From the NCBI GenBank assembly GCA_947087275.1, contig CAMUBZ010000003.1, positions 73,132-113,095 on the forward strand: 39,964 nucleotides of DNA, in the 5' to 3' direction. The notes under the pieces are model-generated. The model searched no databases. It was not told the origin of the DNA and was given only the letters and a program-made list of their open reading frames with translations. This DNA is from an uncultured Candidatus Saccharibacteria bacterium. Lineage in GTDB: Bacteria > Patescibacteriota > Saccharimonadia > Saccharimonadales > Saccharimonadaceae. A program made the position numbers and the translations under genes. The stretch's first letter is position 1; every line of letters starts with the position of its first letter. Below, piece after piece: positions 7,761-16,820 of the stretch.

Positions 7761-8690
7761 TTAATCGAGATTTATTAACTCATAGTCACGGCTGCCAAAA
7801 CCAATTTGCTCGGCATATTCTAGGATATGCTCACCGTTTTGGCCAGTGACGCGCTCCATGAAACTATCACGTCCTGGGTCGGTGGAATTTTTGACCATGT
7901 CAAGGGCGGCTTGGTCAAGCGCCACGGGGTCGGCTGAAGCCATAATCCCCATGTCCGCCATGCAGGGCGCCTCGGGCTCAGCGGCGCAGTCGCAATCGCG
8001 TGAGAGATTATTAAGAACGTTGATATAGAGCATGCGCGGTTGGCCGTCATCAGCCTTGCCGTTGACATAATCAGATACAGCCTTGGCAGTCTCGGCCATA
8101 CACTCCAAGAAACCATCTTGCTTGGCGGCGAGGCTACCCTCAACATCCGCCATAATGCCGGACATCATTTCTTCCGGGCTACGCGTGGCACCGAGCGAAT
8201 GAATATAGGCCTTACCACTCGCCGAGGCAAAACCGATAGATTGATTCTTGATCACTCCGCCAAAACCAGCCATTTCGTGACCCTTAAAATGTGCCAAGTT
8301 GAGGAAAGAGTCATAATTATCAATATGCTCACCCACAATGTCGATTGGTAGCCATTTGTGATTTTCTACCGGAATCTCAATCTCACCATGCGCATCCATA
8401 ATATCCACTTCGGCAATATCGAGGAAACCGTGCTCGCGCGCAGTCTCAAGGTGACGCTCAGTTTGGTCGCGACCACCGGCGTAAGCCACATTACATTCAA
8501 CAATGACGCCCTGCAACTTAGTCACTAAATCCTTGATTAACTCTGGTTTGAGATAATTATGATTCCCCGCCTCACCCGTAGAAATTTTGATACCAACTTT
8601 GCCGGGCAACTCCACGCCCAGCGCATCATAAATGCACACCAAGTTCTCTGGCGTAATATCTTTAGTGTAGTAAACTTTGACTTTTGCCAT
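7761..8690 (-). CDS. DUF362 domain protein
   Basis: The 309 residues match DUF362: an N-terminal GVKISTGEAGNHNYLKPEL region, a central HFKGHEMAGFGGVIKN block (~134-149), and the C-terminal DCDC...APCMADMG segment followed by the ASADPVALDQAALDM helix. DUF362 proteins occur alone or fused to ferredoxin modules. The Cys cluster here may bind a metal, but there is no classical CxxCxxCxxxC ferredoxin repeat. The biochemical role is unknown. A strong AGGAGG lies 8 nt before ATG, and the gene follows dut by 17 nt. Confidence 0.8.
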   Translation of the reverse strand: MAKVKVYYTKDITPENLVCIYDALGVELPGKVGIKISTGEAGNHNYLKPELIKDLVTKLQGVIVECNVAYAGGRDQTERHLETAREHGFLDIAEVDIMDAHGEIEIPVENHKWLPIDIVGEHIDNYDSFLNLAHFKGHEMAGFGGVIKNQSIGFASASGKAYIHSLGATRSPEEMMSGIMADVEGSLAAKQDGFLECMAETAKAVSDYVNGKADDGQPRMLYINVLNNLSRDCDCAAEPEAPCMADMGIMASADPVALDQAALDMVKNSTDPGRDSFMERVTGQNGEHILEYAEQIGFGSRDYELINLD

Positions 8691-8707
8691 GATGACCTCC
8701 TATTTTA

Positions 8708-9160
8708 TTAATCGGTAGATCCAAATCCGCCCTGGCGCTTGCCGGTGGCATGATCGTTATCTACAGTAAGAAACTTTTGAAATAGAACTTGTGCGATCCG
8801 GTCGCCCTTTTTGATTTTGAGCTCGTGATCAGACACATTGAAAATAATAATACTAAAATGACCGTCGGTCTGAGGGTTACCATAATAATCATGGTCAATA
8901 ATGCCGATACCATTAGCCATCACAATGCCCTTTCCAGCACCAGAACTGCGATTCGCGATAATATAGTACTCATCTGGCTGACAATAAGCCTTGAGGCCTG
9001 TAGGAATAACTGTGGGCGTAATTCCAGGGCGAAAAACCGGCACTATCACATCTGCGGCTGCTTCAATGTCATAAGCGGCGGCGCCAGCCGTGCTTCGCAT
9101 GGGTAGGTGGATGTCTTTATCTTCCCAGCCCTTAGCAATCTCAAAACCTCGCACTTTCAT
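8708..9160 (-). CDS. dut: dUTPase (deoxyuridine 5'-triphosphate nucleotidohydrolase)
   Basis: This 150-residue protein hydrolyses dUTP to dUMP and PPi, keeping uracil out of DNA and feeding dTMP synthesis. The trimeric dUTPase motifs are in order: AAAYDIEAA (motif 1), NRSSGAGKG (motif 2), GIGIIDHDYYG (motif 3), KKGDRIAQ (motif 4) and the Gly-rich P-loop-like tail RQGGFGSTD (motif 5). A TATAAT 6 nt upstream of ATG (9167-9172) marks a leaderless start. DUF362 and a membrane protein follow on the same strand and may be cotranscribed. Confidence 0.93.
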   Translation of the reverse strand: MKVRGFEIAKGWEDKDIHLPMRSTAGAAAYDIEAAADVIVPVFRPGITPTVIPTGLKAYCQPDEYYIIANRSSGAGKGIVMANGIGIIDHDYYGNPQTDGHFSIIIFNVSDHELKIKKGDRIAQVLFQKFLTVDNDHATGKRQGGFGSTD

Positions 9161-9177
9161 GCTCTTATTATAGCGTA

Positions 9178-11007
9178 TTATTCGTTCTCGGCAAACTGTG
9201 AGTTGTAGAGCTCGGCATAGAAGCCATTCTCAGCCAAAAGCTGGTCGTGGGTGCCCTGCTCCACGATATTTCCATCACGCATCACGAGGATCAAGTCGGA
9301 ATTGCGAATTGTTGAAAGACGGTGGGCAATCACAAATGAAGTGCGGCCTTGTGTGAGTTTGGCAAAAGCGTCTTGGATCAGTTGTTCGGTGCGGGTATCA
9401 ACATTAGATGTCGCTTCATCCAAAATCATCATTGGTGGGTCAGCAACCATGGCGCGCGCAATCGTGAGAAGTTGTTTCTCTCCGGCCGAGATATTATCAG
9501 AATCTTCTGAAATCACGGTATTGTAACCATGGGAGAGTGACTCAATAAAGTGATGAATACTACTGGCCTTGGTGGCGCGGACGATATCGTCGTGCGTTGC
9601 AGAGGTCTTGCCATAGCGTAAGTTTTCTTCAATTGTGCCTGAGAAAAGCCACGTGTCTTGCAGAACCATGCCAAAGAGTTTGCGAACATCAGCGCGTTTC
9701 ATCTCTTTGGTAGGTGTACCGTCGATGGTGATATAGCCACTATCCGGATCATAAAACCGCATCAAAAGGTTGATAATTGTAGTTTTGCCAGCGCCGGTTG
9801 GGCCAACAATTGCTACTTGCATGCCAGGCTTGATTTTGACGGAGAAGTTCTGGATAATCGGGCGAGTTTTGTCGTACGAGAAATTGACATCATGGAATTC
9901 CACGGCACCCTTAACATCAGTAATCTCAAGAGCTGGATCGAGGTCTGGAGCCTCTTCGGGCTCTTCAAGGAAGTTAAAGATACGTTCCGAAGCCGCTAAG
10001 GTCTGTTGGATATTGGAAGCAATCTGAGAAACTTCAGTAATTGGACGGTTAAATTGGCTAGCATATTGAATAAATGCCTGCACGCTACCAATCATCAATT
10101 TGCCGTCGATGGCCATTCTTCCACCAACCACACAGATTGCAACGTAGCTCAAATTGGTAAACATGTTGGTAATTGGGAAGGCTAAGGCGGAGAGGAAGTT
10201 GGCTTTCCAGGTCATTTCACAAAGTTTGTCGTTGGATTTGCTAAATTTAGCAATTGCTGTCTCTTCGTAGCTATTAGCCTTGATGATACTTTGCCCAGAA
10301 AAGTCCTCTTCGATGCTACTGTTGAGTACGCCAAAAGTAGACTGCGCCGTGCGGAAATAGCCTTGTGATTTCTTGGCAATCAAGCTAATGAAAATAAGGG
10401 ATAACGGCACAGCGATAAGTGCAATGACTGAAAGCCAAATCGAAATCGACATCATCATAATAAGGATACCGATAACGGTCGTGAGGCTGGTGATAATTTG
10501 TGTGAGAACGTTTGCCAAAGTGTTGGCGACAGTACCCACATCGTTACTCATGCGTGACAATGTATCACCAATTTGGTGCTGATCAAAGTAGGAGATTGGT
10601 AAACGAGCAATCTTGGCGACAATCTCGGCGCGCATCTTGCGCGCATAATGTGCAGAAATTACAGACAAAATTGCACCTTGAATATAGTTGAGAATTGCAG
10701 AAGCAAGATAAAGTGCAATCAAGATAAGCGCTAAACGACCGATTCGCCCCCAATTGATGGCCTCGCCGAGTTGTTCGGCACTTGGAATACCGCCAGCTTG
10801 CATTGCTGCCAACTGATAATCCTCCACGGCGGAGTTGGTCATCTGACCAAGGATATCTGGACCAAAAATTGAACAAACTGTCGCAGCAACCGCCAAAATA
10901 ATGGCAAAAATCAACGGTACCATCCATGGTTTGAGTGAACGAGCAAACATCTTGAACGCCCGACCCAAACTCTTGGGTTTTTCGGTAAGATGACCACCTC
11001 TAGGCAT
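9178..11007 (-). CDS. ABC exporter half-transporter, consensus ATP site
   Basis: This 609-residue type IV ABC exporter fuses six membrane spans (~25-330) to a nucleotide-binding domain (~365-605). Visible motifs: Walker A GPTGAGKT, signature ISAGEKQ, Walker B MMILDEATSN with catalytic Glu, and switch His in IAHRLSTI. The signature deviates from LSGGQ. It overlaps its partner upstream by 8 nt. One subunit with a complete catalytic site plus one with a degraded site is the hallmark of heterodimeric exporters such as TM287/288, LmrCD and BmrCD, so the pair probably exports drugs, lipids or peptides. The substrate is not predictable. Confidence 0.9.
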   Translation of the reverse strand: MPRGGHLTEKPKSLGRAFKMFARSLKPWMVPLIFAIILAVAATVCSIFGPDILGQMTNSAVEDYQLAAMQAGGIPSAEQLGEAINWGRIGRLALILIALYLASAILNYIQGAILSVISAHYARKMRAEIVAKIARLPISYFDQHQIGDTLSRMSNDVGTVANTLANVLTQIITSLTTVIGILIMMMSISIWLSVIALIAVPLSLIFISLIAKKSQGYFRTAQSTFGVLNSSIEEDFSGQSIIKANSYEETAIAKFSKSNDKLCEMTWKANFLSALAFPITNMFTNLSYVAICVVGGRMAIDGKLMIGSVQAFIQYASQFNRPITEVSQIASNIQQTLAASERIFNFLEEPEEAPDLDPALEITDVKGAVEFHDVNFSYDKTRPIIQNFSVKIKPGMQVAIVGPTGAGKTTIINLLMRFYDPDSGYITIDGTPTKEMKRADVRKLFGMVLQDTWLFSGTIEENLRYGKTSATHDDIVRATKASSIHHFIESLSHGYNTVISEDSDNISAGEKQLLTIARAMVADPPMMILDEATSNVDTRTEQLIQDAFAKLTQGRTSFVIAHRLSTIRNSDLILVMRDGNIVEQGTHDQLLAENGFYAELYNSQFAENE

Positions 11008-12781
11008 GTTTTTCCTCCTTCATGTTAGCAACTGTGGCGCTGTTGGCCATTTCTTGTTGAAACTCTTGATCTGAGAGCTGAGATTTGGCAATTTCGCGGT
11101 AGACTTTGCAGGTGCTAAGCAACTCAAGATGATTGCCTTTGCCGACAACCTTACCTTGGTTGAGTACCACAATTTGCTCAGCATCACGAATCGTGCTGAT
11201 GCGCTGCGCCACAATTAGGGTGACAGCATCTTTAGTGATTGGCTTGAGGTCTTGACGTAGTTTGGCGTCGGTCTTCATATCAAGTGCCGAGAAGGAGTCG
11301 TCAAAGATATAAATGTCAGGGTTCTTAGCGATGGCTCGCGCAATCGAAAGGCGTTGCCTCTGACCACCGGACACGTTGGTGCCACCTTGTGCGATATGTG
11401 AATCATATTTTTTGTCGAGTTTCTCGATAAATTCTGCGGATTGTGAAACACGTGCCGCCAAGTGCAGTTGCTCTGTGCTCGCTTCCGGCGCGCCAAAGAG
11501 AATATTACTCTTGACCGTGCCCTCGAACAATACACCGCGCTGTGGAACATAGCCAATTCGTCGCATCAAATCATTCTGTGCATAATCTTTAATATTGATG
11601 TCGTTGATTTTGATTTCGCCAGATGTGGCTTCATAAAAACGTGGTACGAGATTAATTAGGGTGGACTTGCCTGAACCCGTTGATCCAATAAAGGCCGTAG
11701 TTTCGCCCGCTCTGGCGACAAAGGAGATATCCTGCAAAACTTTTTCTTCGGCTCCGCTGTAGGAGAAATCGACATGCGAGAACTCAACAGACGGAGTAAT
11801 GCTCGGCTTGCCAACGGTTTGTGGCTTCCAAGTAATCTTGGACTTTGTATCCATGACCTCATTGACACGCTTAGCAGAGACGCTAGCACGCGGCAACACC
11901 ACAAAGAGCATAGTGAGAAAGAGAAAGGACATCACAACCTGAATGGCGTATTGCATAAATGCCATCATATTGCCAAGGTAAGCAAAATCTTTGGTGATGA
12001 GTGTAATACCAATCCAGACACAAAGCAAGGTGGTGCCGTTGAAGACGAGACTTACGAGCGGATTTTCAAGCGACATAATCACATCAACCCAGGCGTTGAG
12101 GTGTGAATACTCTTGATTAGTGCGGTCGAATTTGCGCTTTTCGAGTTTTTCATTGTTAAAAGCACGGATCACGCGGAGGCCAGTGAGATTCTCACGTGTG
12201 AGCAAGGTGACACGATCGGCGAGTTTTTGAATGATTTTGAATTTTGGCATCACGATTGACATAATCAAGACCGTGAGACAGAGAATGATCCCCACGGCAA
12301 GGGCAATAATCCAAGTCATATCTGGTGCCGTAGCAATTGCCTGACCAATGGCCAAAATACACGTGAGCGGCGCGCGCAAGCCCATCGAAAGCGTCATCAC
12401 AATTGCCTGCTGGACCTGGAAAATATCGCTCACAGTGCGTGTGATAAGCGAAGCGGTAGAAAAGTTGTCGATTTCTGCAGTGCTTAGGCTGAGAACATGA
12501 ATAAAGAAATCGCTGCGAATGTCACGTGTGATGCGGGCGCCAATCCAAGACGAGAGAAAGTTAGCCAAGAAAGCACAGACCGAACCCAGCAAGGCGAAGC
12601 CAATCATACCCACACCAGTTCCCCAGATATAATCAAGGTCACCAGCAACGATGCCTTTGTTGATGATATTAGCCATCATAGCCGGCAGTTGCAGGTTGGC
12701 CCACACCTGTACAGCAATAGTTCCAAGCAACAAAATCGTTTGCCAAAGATAAGGTTTTAGATAGCGATATAACTTTAACAT
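11000..12781 (-). CDS. ABC exporter half-transporter, degenerate ATP site
   Basis: Partner of the downstream exporter gene (593 residues; spans ~15-300; nucleotide-binding domain ~335-575). Walker A is GSTGSGKST and the signature VSGGQRQRLS, but after Walker B the catalytic Glu is Asp (IFDDSFSALD) and the switch His is Gln (VAQRISTI). These are the classic changes of the non-hydrolysing site in heterodimeric exporters. A TATCAT-type -10 lies 6 nt upstream of ATG (12788-12793), so the two-gene operon is probably leaderless. It is transcribed divergently from the queuosine transporter gene. Confidence 0.9.
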   Translation of the reverse strand: MLKLYRYLKPYLWQTILLLGTIAVQVWANLQLPAMMANIINKGIVAGDLDYIWGTGVGMIGFALLGSVCAFLANFLSSWIGARITRDIRSDFFIHVLSLSTAEIDNFSTASLITRTVSDIFQVQQAIVMTLSMGLRAPLTCILAIGQAIATAPDMTWIIALAVGIILCLTVLIMSIVMPKFKIIQKLADRVTLLTRENLTGLRVIRAFNNEKLEKRKFDRTNQEYSHLNAWVDVIMSLENPLVSLVFNGTTLLCVWIGITLITKDFAYLGNMMAFMQYAIQVVMSFLFLTMLFVVLPRASVSAKRVNEVMDTKSKITWKPQTVGKPSITPSVEFSHVDFSYSGAEEKVLQDISFVARAGETTAFIGSTGSGKSTLINLVPRFYEATSGEIKINDINIKDYAQNDLMRRIGYVPQRGVLFEGTVKSNILFGAPEASTEQLHLAARVSQSAEFIEKLDKKYDSHIAQGGTNVSGGQRQRLSIARAIAKNPDIYIFDDSFSALDMKTDAKLRQDLKPITKDAVTLIVAQRISTIRDAEQIVVLNQGKVVGKGNHLELLSTCKVYREIAKSQLSDQEFQQEMANSATVANMKEEKHA

Positions 12782-12826
12782 TAGACTATGATAACGCTAA
12801 TTTTTGGCACAGTCAAGACCATGTGA

Positions 12827-12832
12827 TATAAT
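12827..12832 (+). promoter_or_regulatory. Leaderless -10 element of the queuosine transporter gene
   Basis: TATAAT with an extended TGA prefix lies 8 nt before ATG at 12841, and there is no ribosome site. The divergent exporter operon has its own -10 (rc TATCAT) at 12788-12793, so the two promoters share ~45 bp. Confidence 0.6.
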
Positions 12833-12840
12833 GAAAATTT

Positions 12841-13557
12841 ATGATGAAGCGAATATTAGATATATTAGGGATTGGCGAGAAGCAAGCCAATCCAGAGGAA
12901 ATGACATTTCCTGTAGCAAAAGTTTTGGCCTTCTTTAGCGTAGCGCTGGGGGTGATTTTACTAGCAAGCAATCTGGCGGCACTCAAAGTTTGGAACTTGT
13001 TTGGCATACCAGTAGATGCAGGTATTTGGCTCTTTCCAATCGCATATATTGTCGGCGACCTTTTGGTAGAAATTTATGGGCAAAAAATGGCGAACTTGGT
13101 TTCGGTATATTGCACTCTGTTTGCCGTGATTGTAGCAGGCGTGTTGGCTTTCGCTAAAGTAGTGTTGCCGGATTTCCCCGGCGTAGATAATGGCGCTTTT
13201 GAGATTGTCCAAAGCGCTACGGGGCGAATTTTCTTGGCTAGCGTGGCAGGATTCTTAGCAGGACAGATTGTAAATAATGGTGTTTTCGCACGCCTGCGCG
13301 CGAAAGAGTCTAACCAAAATGCACATTTTATTAAACGTGCATTACTGTCGTCTTATGTAGCACACATCTTTGATAGCCTGATTTTTGAAACATTGGCTTT
13401 TGTAGGTCGAGTTCCATTTGGAGACTTTGTGGCGCAAGCGGTTTTTGCTTACGTGGCGGGGATCGTCCTAGAAACTATCCTGAGTCCGCTTACAGCTGTA
13501 CTAGCCCAAAAACTACGCCAACGTCTACGTTATAATAATGGTAAGAATTTAAATTAA
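12841..13557 (+). CDS. yhhQ: Queuosine precursor transporter, YhhQ/QPTR (DUF165) family
   Basis: The 238 residues match the YhhQ family: six hydrophobic helices, with the typical LLASNLAALKV first helix, the PIAYIVGDLLVEIYG block (~62-76) holding the conserved Asp and Glu, and a SYVAHIFDSLIFETLAF segment near the C-terminus. Relatives import preQ0, preQ1 or queuine. tgt lies 0.7 kb downstream on the same strand, so this organism probably salvages the base rather than making it. Two ATGs are adjacent (12841 and 12844). Its last 9 nt overlap the 3' end of the convergent exonuclease-like gene. Confidence 0.88.
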   Translation: MMKRILDILGIGEKQANPEEMTFPVAKVLAFFSVALGVILLASNLAALKVWNLFGIPVDAGIWLFPIAYIVGDLLVEIYGQKMANLVSVYCTLFAVIVAGVLAFAKVVLPDFPGVDNGAFEIVQSATGRIFLASVAGFLAGQIVNNGVFARLRAKESNQNAHFIKRALLSSYVAHIFDSLIFETLAFVGRVPFGDFVAQAVFAYVAGIVLETILSPLTAVLAQKLRQRLRYNNGKNLN

Positions 13558-14280
13558 CTCGACATCAGCTGAGAGTGCTAGGTGGTCAGAAACCAAATCG
13601 GGATGAACGGTGAAGTTGTTTGCCTGCACAAAATTATTGACTAAAATATGGTCACACGCAACTTCGCCATTGTATTTGAGGCCCGAGAGAGTATTCTTGA
13701 TTTGATGCTCATGTGTAAGGTCATGCAAAAAATCTAGGGGACGCATAGCGGGCGAATTATGGATAACATTGAGATCACCACACATTACCAATGGCCCATC
13801 AATTTGACTGACGATATTACCGACCTTTTCAAAAGCCTTCACCGAATCAGCATCACCCATTGGATCTGGACGCCAGAAACCGTGGTGATTGACAACAGTC
13901 AATCCGTTTTCTAATTTGGCGATTTGGACATTGAGATTATTACCCACGTCTTTACCTAACATAAAGTGCGCTTTATATTCGCCGTGGACAAACTCAGACT
14001 GCGTTTCGGCAATTGGGATCTTACTTAAGATGAGATTCCCAAGCGAGCACTCTCCACCCACCATGTCAAAACTCCAGTTAGGAGAAAAGAAGATGTGTTC
14101 TAGTCGACTGGCTTTGACAATTTGCGATAAGTCAAAACAAAGTCGCGATAGGTGTTGCTCGCGACTTTGCGACGCAAAAACTTCCTGCATGCAAATCACA
14201 TCAAAATCATTATTCTCTAAAAATCGGCGGAGATTCCCTTCAACTTTCCCCATCCAAACATTTAACTGTAAAATCTTCAT
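13549..14280 (-). CDS. Endonuclease/exonuclease/phosphatase family protein
   Basis: The fold is that of DNase I/exonuclease III-like phosphohydrolases: LQLNVWMG at the N-terminus (Asn), DVICMQEVF (catalytic Glu), MCGDLNV (Asp-x-Asn) and VSDHLALS (terminal Asp-His). I chose ATG at 14280, giving 243 residues. A further 30 upstream codons in frame are not conserved-looking, and a TATAAT lies 7 nt before this ATG. The substrate could be DNA, a phosphoester or sphingomyelin-like lipid. It sits between yhhQ and tgt on the opposite strand. Confidence 0.8.
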   Translation of the reverse strand: MKILQLNVWMGKVEGNLRRFLENNDFDVICMQEVFASQSREQHLSRLCFDLSQIVKASRLEHIFFSPNWSFDMVGGECSLGNLILSKIPIAETQSEFVHGEYKAHFMLGKDVGNNLNVQIAKLENGLTVVNHHGFWRPDPMGDADSVKAFEKVGNIVSQIDGPLVMCGDLNVIHNSPAMRPLDFLHDLTHEHQIKNTLSGLKYNGEVACDHILVNNFVQANNFTVHPDLVSDHLALSADVELI

Positions 14281-14287
14281 ATAATTT

Positions 14288-14295
14288 ATTATAAT
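14288..14295. promoter_or_regulatory. Overlapping divergent -10 elements for tgt and the exonuclease-like gene
   Basis: Within a 21-bp intergenic gap, ATTATAAT reads as TATAAT (14290-14295) toward tgt, 6 nt from its ATG, and as TATAAT (14293-14288) on the minus strand, 7 nt from the other ATG. The two polymerase footprints must collide, so the promoters should be mutually exclusive. Confidence 0.6.
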
Positions 14296-14301
14296 ATAGG
14301 A

Positions 14302-15504
14302 ATGGAATTTGAGATTGAGAAAGTTTTGCCGAATGGATTGGGTAGGGTTGGAACGATAAAAACCGCGCATGGTGAGATCAAGACGCCGGCTTTTATGGCC
14401 GTGGGGACAAACGGCTACGTGCGATTTATTGCACCTGCAGAATTACGAGACCTTGGCGCACAGGCAATGCTTTCTAATGGCTATCATTTACGCAGAAAAG
14501 CACCAGAAATTGCCGAAACTGGAGGCTTGGCCGAGTGGTCGGGTTGGCATGGGCCGACGATTACCGACAGTGGCGGGTTCCAAGTGATGTCGCTTGGGTC
14601 TGGGCTTGGTAAGGTGGTCTCGATGGAGAAGGAACGCCATGTCACCAATACGGCACATAAGGAACGCTTGGCACACGTTTCTGAGGATGGTGTAAGTTTT
14701 ATTGATCCATTTGATGGTCAGCCGGATTTTATTGGTCCAGAGGAATCGATGCAAATTCAATGTCAAATTGGCGCCGATATTCATATGGCCTTCGACGAGC
14801 TGACATCCCTCGCGGACACTTATGAATACAATATTGAAGCCGTGGAACGCACAGAGCGTTGGGCAGAACGCAGCCTGCGTGAGCACATCAAATATCGCGA
14901 TGATTTGGGCTACCGTCAGAATTTATATGGTGTACTACAGGGTGGCCGGTGGGAAGATTTGCGTCGTCAAACTGCGCAGCATCTTGGGGCTATGCAAGTT
15001 GACGGCGTAGAGTTTGATGGTTTTGGTCTAGGCGGAGCATTTCTCAAGGAAGATTTGGGTGAAATCTTGCGTTGGTGCAACGAAGAGTTGCCCATGAATA
15101 AGCCTCGTCACTTATTGGGATTATCGCACCCTGATGATATTTTGATTGGTGCTGAAATGGGTGCAGATACTTTTGATTGCGTTGCCCCAATGCGTGAAGC
15201 CCGACATGGCAAAATTTATACCCGCACCGGCAATATCAACTTACGCAAATATAGCGATGCTGGCGAACCGTTAGATCATGACTGCGATTGTGCAACTTGC
15301 CAAGCGGGCTGGACGCGTGGCAGCCTGCGTGCGCTTTGGCGCTCAGGTGATATGGAGAAAAAGGCTAAATATTATAATCTGGCGTCAATTCACAACTTGC
15401 GTTTTATTGTCCGTTTGACTGAAGAAATTCGTGAAGCAATGTTGGGCGGATATTTTGAGGACTATAAACATAATTTTTTGGCAAAATATTATGCTACTTC
15501 TTAA
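14302..15504 (+). CDS. tgt: Queuine tRNA-ribosyltransferase (tRNA-guanine transglycosylase)
   Basis: The 400-residue enzyme exchanges G34 of tRNA(Asn, Asp, His, Tyr) for queuine or preQ1. TITDSGGFQVMSL carries the general-acid/base Asp, LYGVLQGG the base-specificity loop, FDCVAPMREARHG the nucleophilic Asp (the usual PTR is PMR), and DCDCATCQ plus a later His (ASIHNL) the structural zinc site. It is slightly longer than the ~375-residue average and its NGYHLRRKAPE stretch differs from the usual substrate-loop sequence. No preQ1 biosynthesis genes are in view. With yhhQ nearby it forms a salvage route. ATG is 6 nt from TATAAT. Confidence 0.93.
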   Translation: MEFEIEKVLPNGLGRVGTIKTAHGEIKTPAFMAVGTNGYVRFIAPAELRDLGAQAMLSNGYHLRRKAPEIAETGGLAEWSGWHGPTITDSGGFQVMSLGSGLGKVVSMEKERHVTNTAHKERLAHVSEDGVSFIDPFDGQPDFIGPEESMQIQCQIGADIHMAFDELTSLADTYEYNIEAVERTERWAERSLREHIKYRDDLGYRQNLYGVLQGGRWEDLRRQTAQHLGAMQVDGVEFDGFGLGGAFLKEDLGEILRWCNEELPMNKPRHLLGLSHPDDILIGAEMGADTFDCVAPMREARHGKIYTRTGNINLRKYSDAGEPLDHDCDCATCQAGWTRGSLRALWRSGDMEKKAKYYNLASIHNLRFIVRLTEEIREAMLGGYFEDYKHNFLAKYYATS

Positions 15505-15537
15505 TCTATGATAAGATAGTAGTAACAAGGAGGTCGC

Positions 15538-16689
15538 ATGAGCAAAACAATTGAGGTAGATACAAAGACTTTTGTCCGATTTTGGTTGGTGATTTTGGGT
15601 TTTGGTTTGGCAGCCTTGTTTGTGTGGCGAGCATGGGAAGCCTTGGTTATTATTGGTATTTCCCTGTTTCTAACAATTGCAATTCGGCCCTTAGCGCAGC
15701 AAATCAACCGTTTAACCAAAAAGGATCATGCTGCCTCTTCTTCAATTATAGCTTATATTATTGTGATTGGCGTGTTGGGAATTGTGGTTTCGATGGTGGG
15801 GCCAGTAGTCATTGAACAAACTACACAATTTGTACAACAACTGCCAACCACCTTTGAGCACACTCTGGGCGGTTGGGACGGTATCAATGACTTTGGGCAA
15901 TCTCTCGGGATAGAGAACCTGCAAAATGAAATCATGACAGCACTACAAAATTTCTCTAGCGGTTTTGTTTCAAATATTGGTAATGCCCTCGTAATGAGTG
16001 TTGGCACGGTGGCGAAGGTGTTGACTAATTTGATTTTGACAATTGTTCTTACTCTATTCTTCTCGTTAGAGGGGCCCTCAATCGTAGACAAAGGTTGGAG
16101 TATCCTTGAGGGACGGCGTAAGAACTCCGCTATCCGCGCTTGGAAGCGCTTAGCAGGACGCATGGTTGATGTAGTATCAACTTATGTTTCCCATCAAGCC
16201 ATGGTGGCATTATTGGACGGCTTGGTTGTAACAGTTGCGGTTTTGCTCTTGTCGTTTACATTTGGCTTGCCTGGTGGCCTGGCCTTGCCAATGGGGCTAA
16301 TCGCGATGGTATTCTATTTAATTCCGATGTTCGGGCCAATTATTAGTTGTATTTTAATTACGCTAGTCTTACTGTTTAGCTCACCGGTGGCAGCAGCAGT
16401 CTTCTTGGTCTTCTATATTATCTATGCACAGGTAGAGAATAATGTGATTGCGCCGAAAATTCAGGGCAATGCCTTGAATTTACCTGCCACAATGGTATTG
16501 GTGGCAATTATTATCGGAATGAATGTATTTGGGCTACTCGGCGCGATTATCGCTATCCCAATTGCCGGTTGTATCAAAGTGATTGTGGAAGAGTTGCCAA
16601 ATTTGCGTGAGGCGGAGAGTAAAGAGCAATCCCCAGAGGCGTGCGCCGAAGTCGTGATTGTCGAAAAGAGTTCTAGCCAAAATAAATAG
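15538..16689 (+). CDS. AI-2E/PerM-family membrane transporter
   Basis: The 383 residues have ~8 spans in the AI-2E/YdiK/PerM layout: two N-terminal helices, a soluble amphipathic stretch (~95-130), LVTVAVLLLSFTFGLPGGLA..., a FYLIPMFGPIIS helix pair, and the C-terminal signature YIIYAQVENNVIAPKIQG followed by LGAIIAIPIAG. Despite the family name, members include antiporters and exporters of other compounds, so the substrate is open. AAGGAGG lies 5 nt before ATG. The acidic ~25-residue C-terminal tail is cytoplasmic. tRNA-Gln follows 23 nt after the stop. Confidence 0.85.
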   Translation: MSKTIEVDTKTFVRFWLVILGFGLAALFVWRAWEALVIIGISLFLTIAIRPLAQQINRLTKKDHAASSSIIAYIIVIGVLGIVVSMVGPVVIEQTTQFVQQLPTTFEHTLGGWDGINDFGQSLGIENLQNEIMTALQNFSSGFVSNIGNALVMSVGTVAKVLTNLILTIVLTLFFSLEGPSIVDKGWSILEGRRKNSAIRAWKRLAGRMVDVVSTYVSHQAMVALLDGLVVTVAVLLLSFTFGLPGGLALPMGLIAMVFYLIPMFGPIISCILITLVLLFSSPVAAAVFLVFYIIYAQVENNVIAPKIQGNALNLPATMVLVAIIIGMNVFGLLGAIIAIPIAGCIKVIVEELPNLREAESKEQSPEACAEVVIVEKSSSQNK

Positions 16690-16712
16690 TCTGTGGTAAA
16701 ATAATGGCGTGG

Positions 16713-16787
16713 TGGGTCTTCGCCAAGTGGTAAGGCACTGGGTTTTGGTCCCAGCATTCGCAGGTTCGAATCCTGCAGACCCAGCCA
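16713..16787 (+). tRNA. tRNA-Gln (anticodon TTG)
   Basis: The cloverleaf folds fully. Acceptor TGGGTCT (16713-16719) pairs with AGACCCA (16777-16783), followed by discriminator G and an encoded CCA. The anticodon stem CTGGG/CCCAG holds loop TTTTGGT with anticodon TTG at 16745-16747, and the T arm is GCAGG/CCTGC around TTCGAAT. An extended -10, TGGTAAAAT, ends 10 nt upstream (16694-16702). Confidence 0.95.
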
Positions 16788-16797
16788 TAGCAATGGT

Positions 16798-16820
16798 CCG
16801 TGCCCTAGGTACGGGCTTTT
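16798..16820 (+). terminator. Candidate terminator of tRNA-Gln
   Basis: CCGTGCC and GGTACGG pair around CTA (one G-U pair), followed by GCTTTTGC. The T-run is short, so the terminator is weak. It overlaps the stop codon of the convergent GNAT gene. Confidence 0.45.

Noticed and set aside
12841-13557. PreQ1 riboswitch before the queuosine transporter
   Set aside because: The -10 element lies 8 nt from ATG, leaving no leader for an aptamer.
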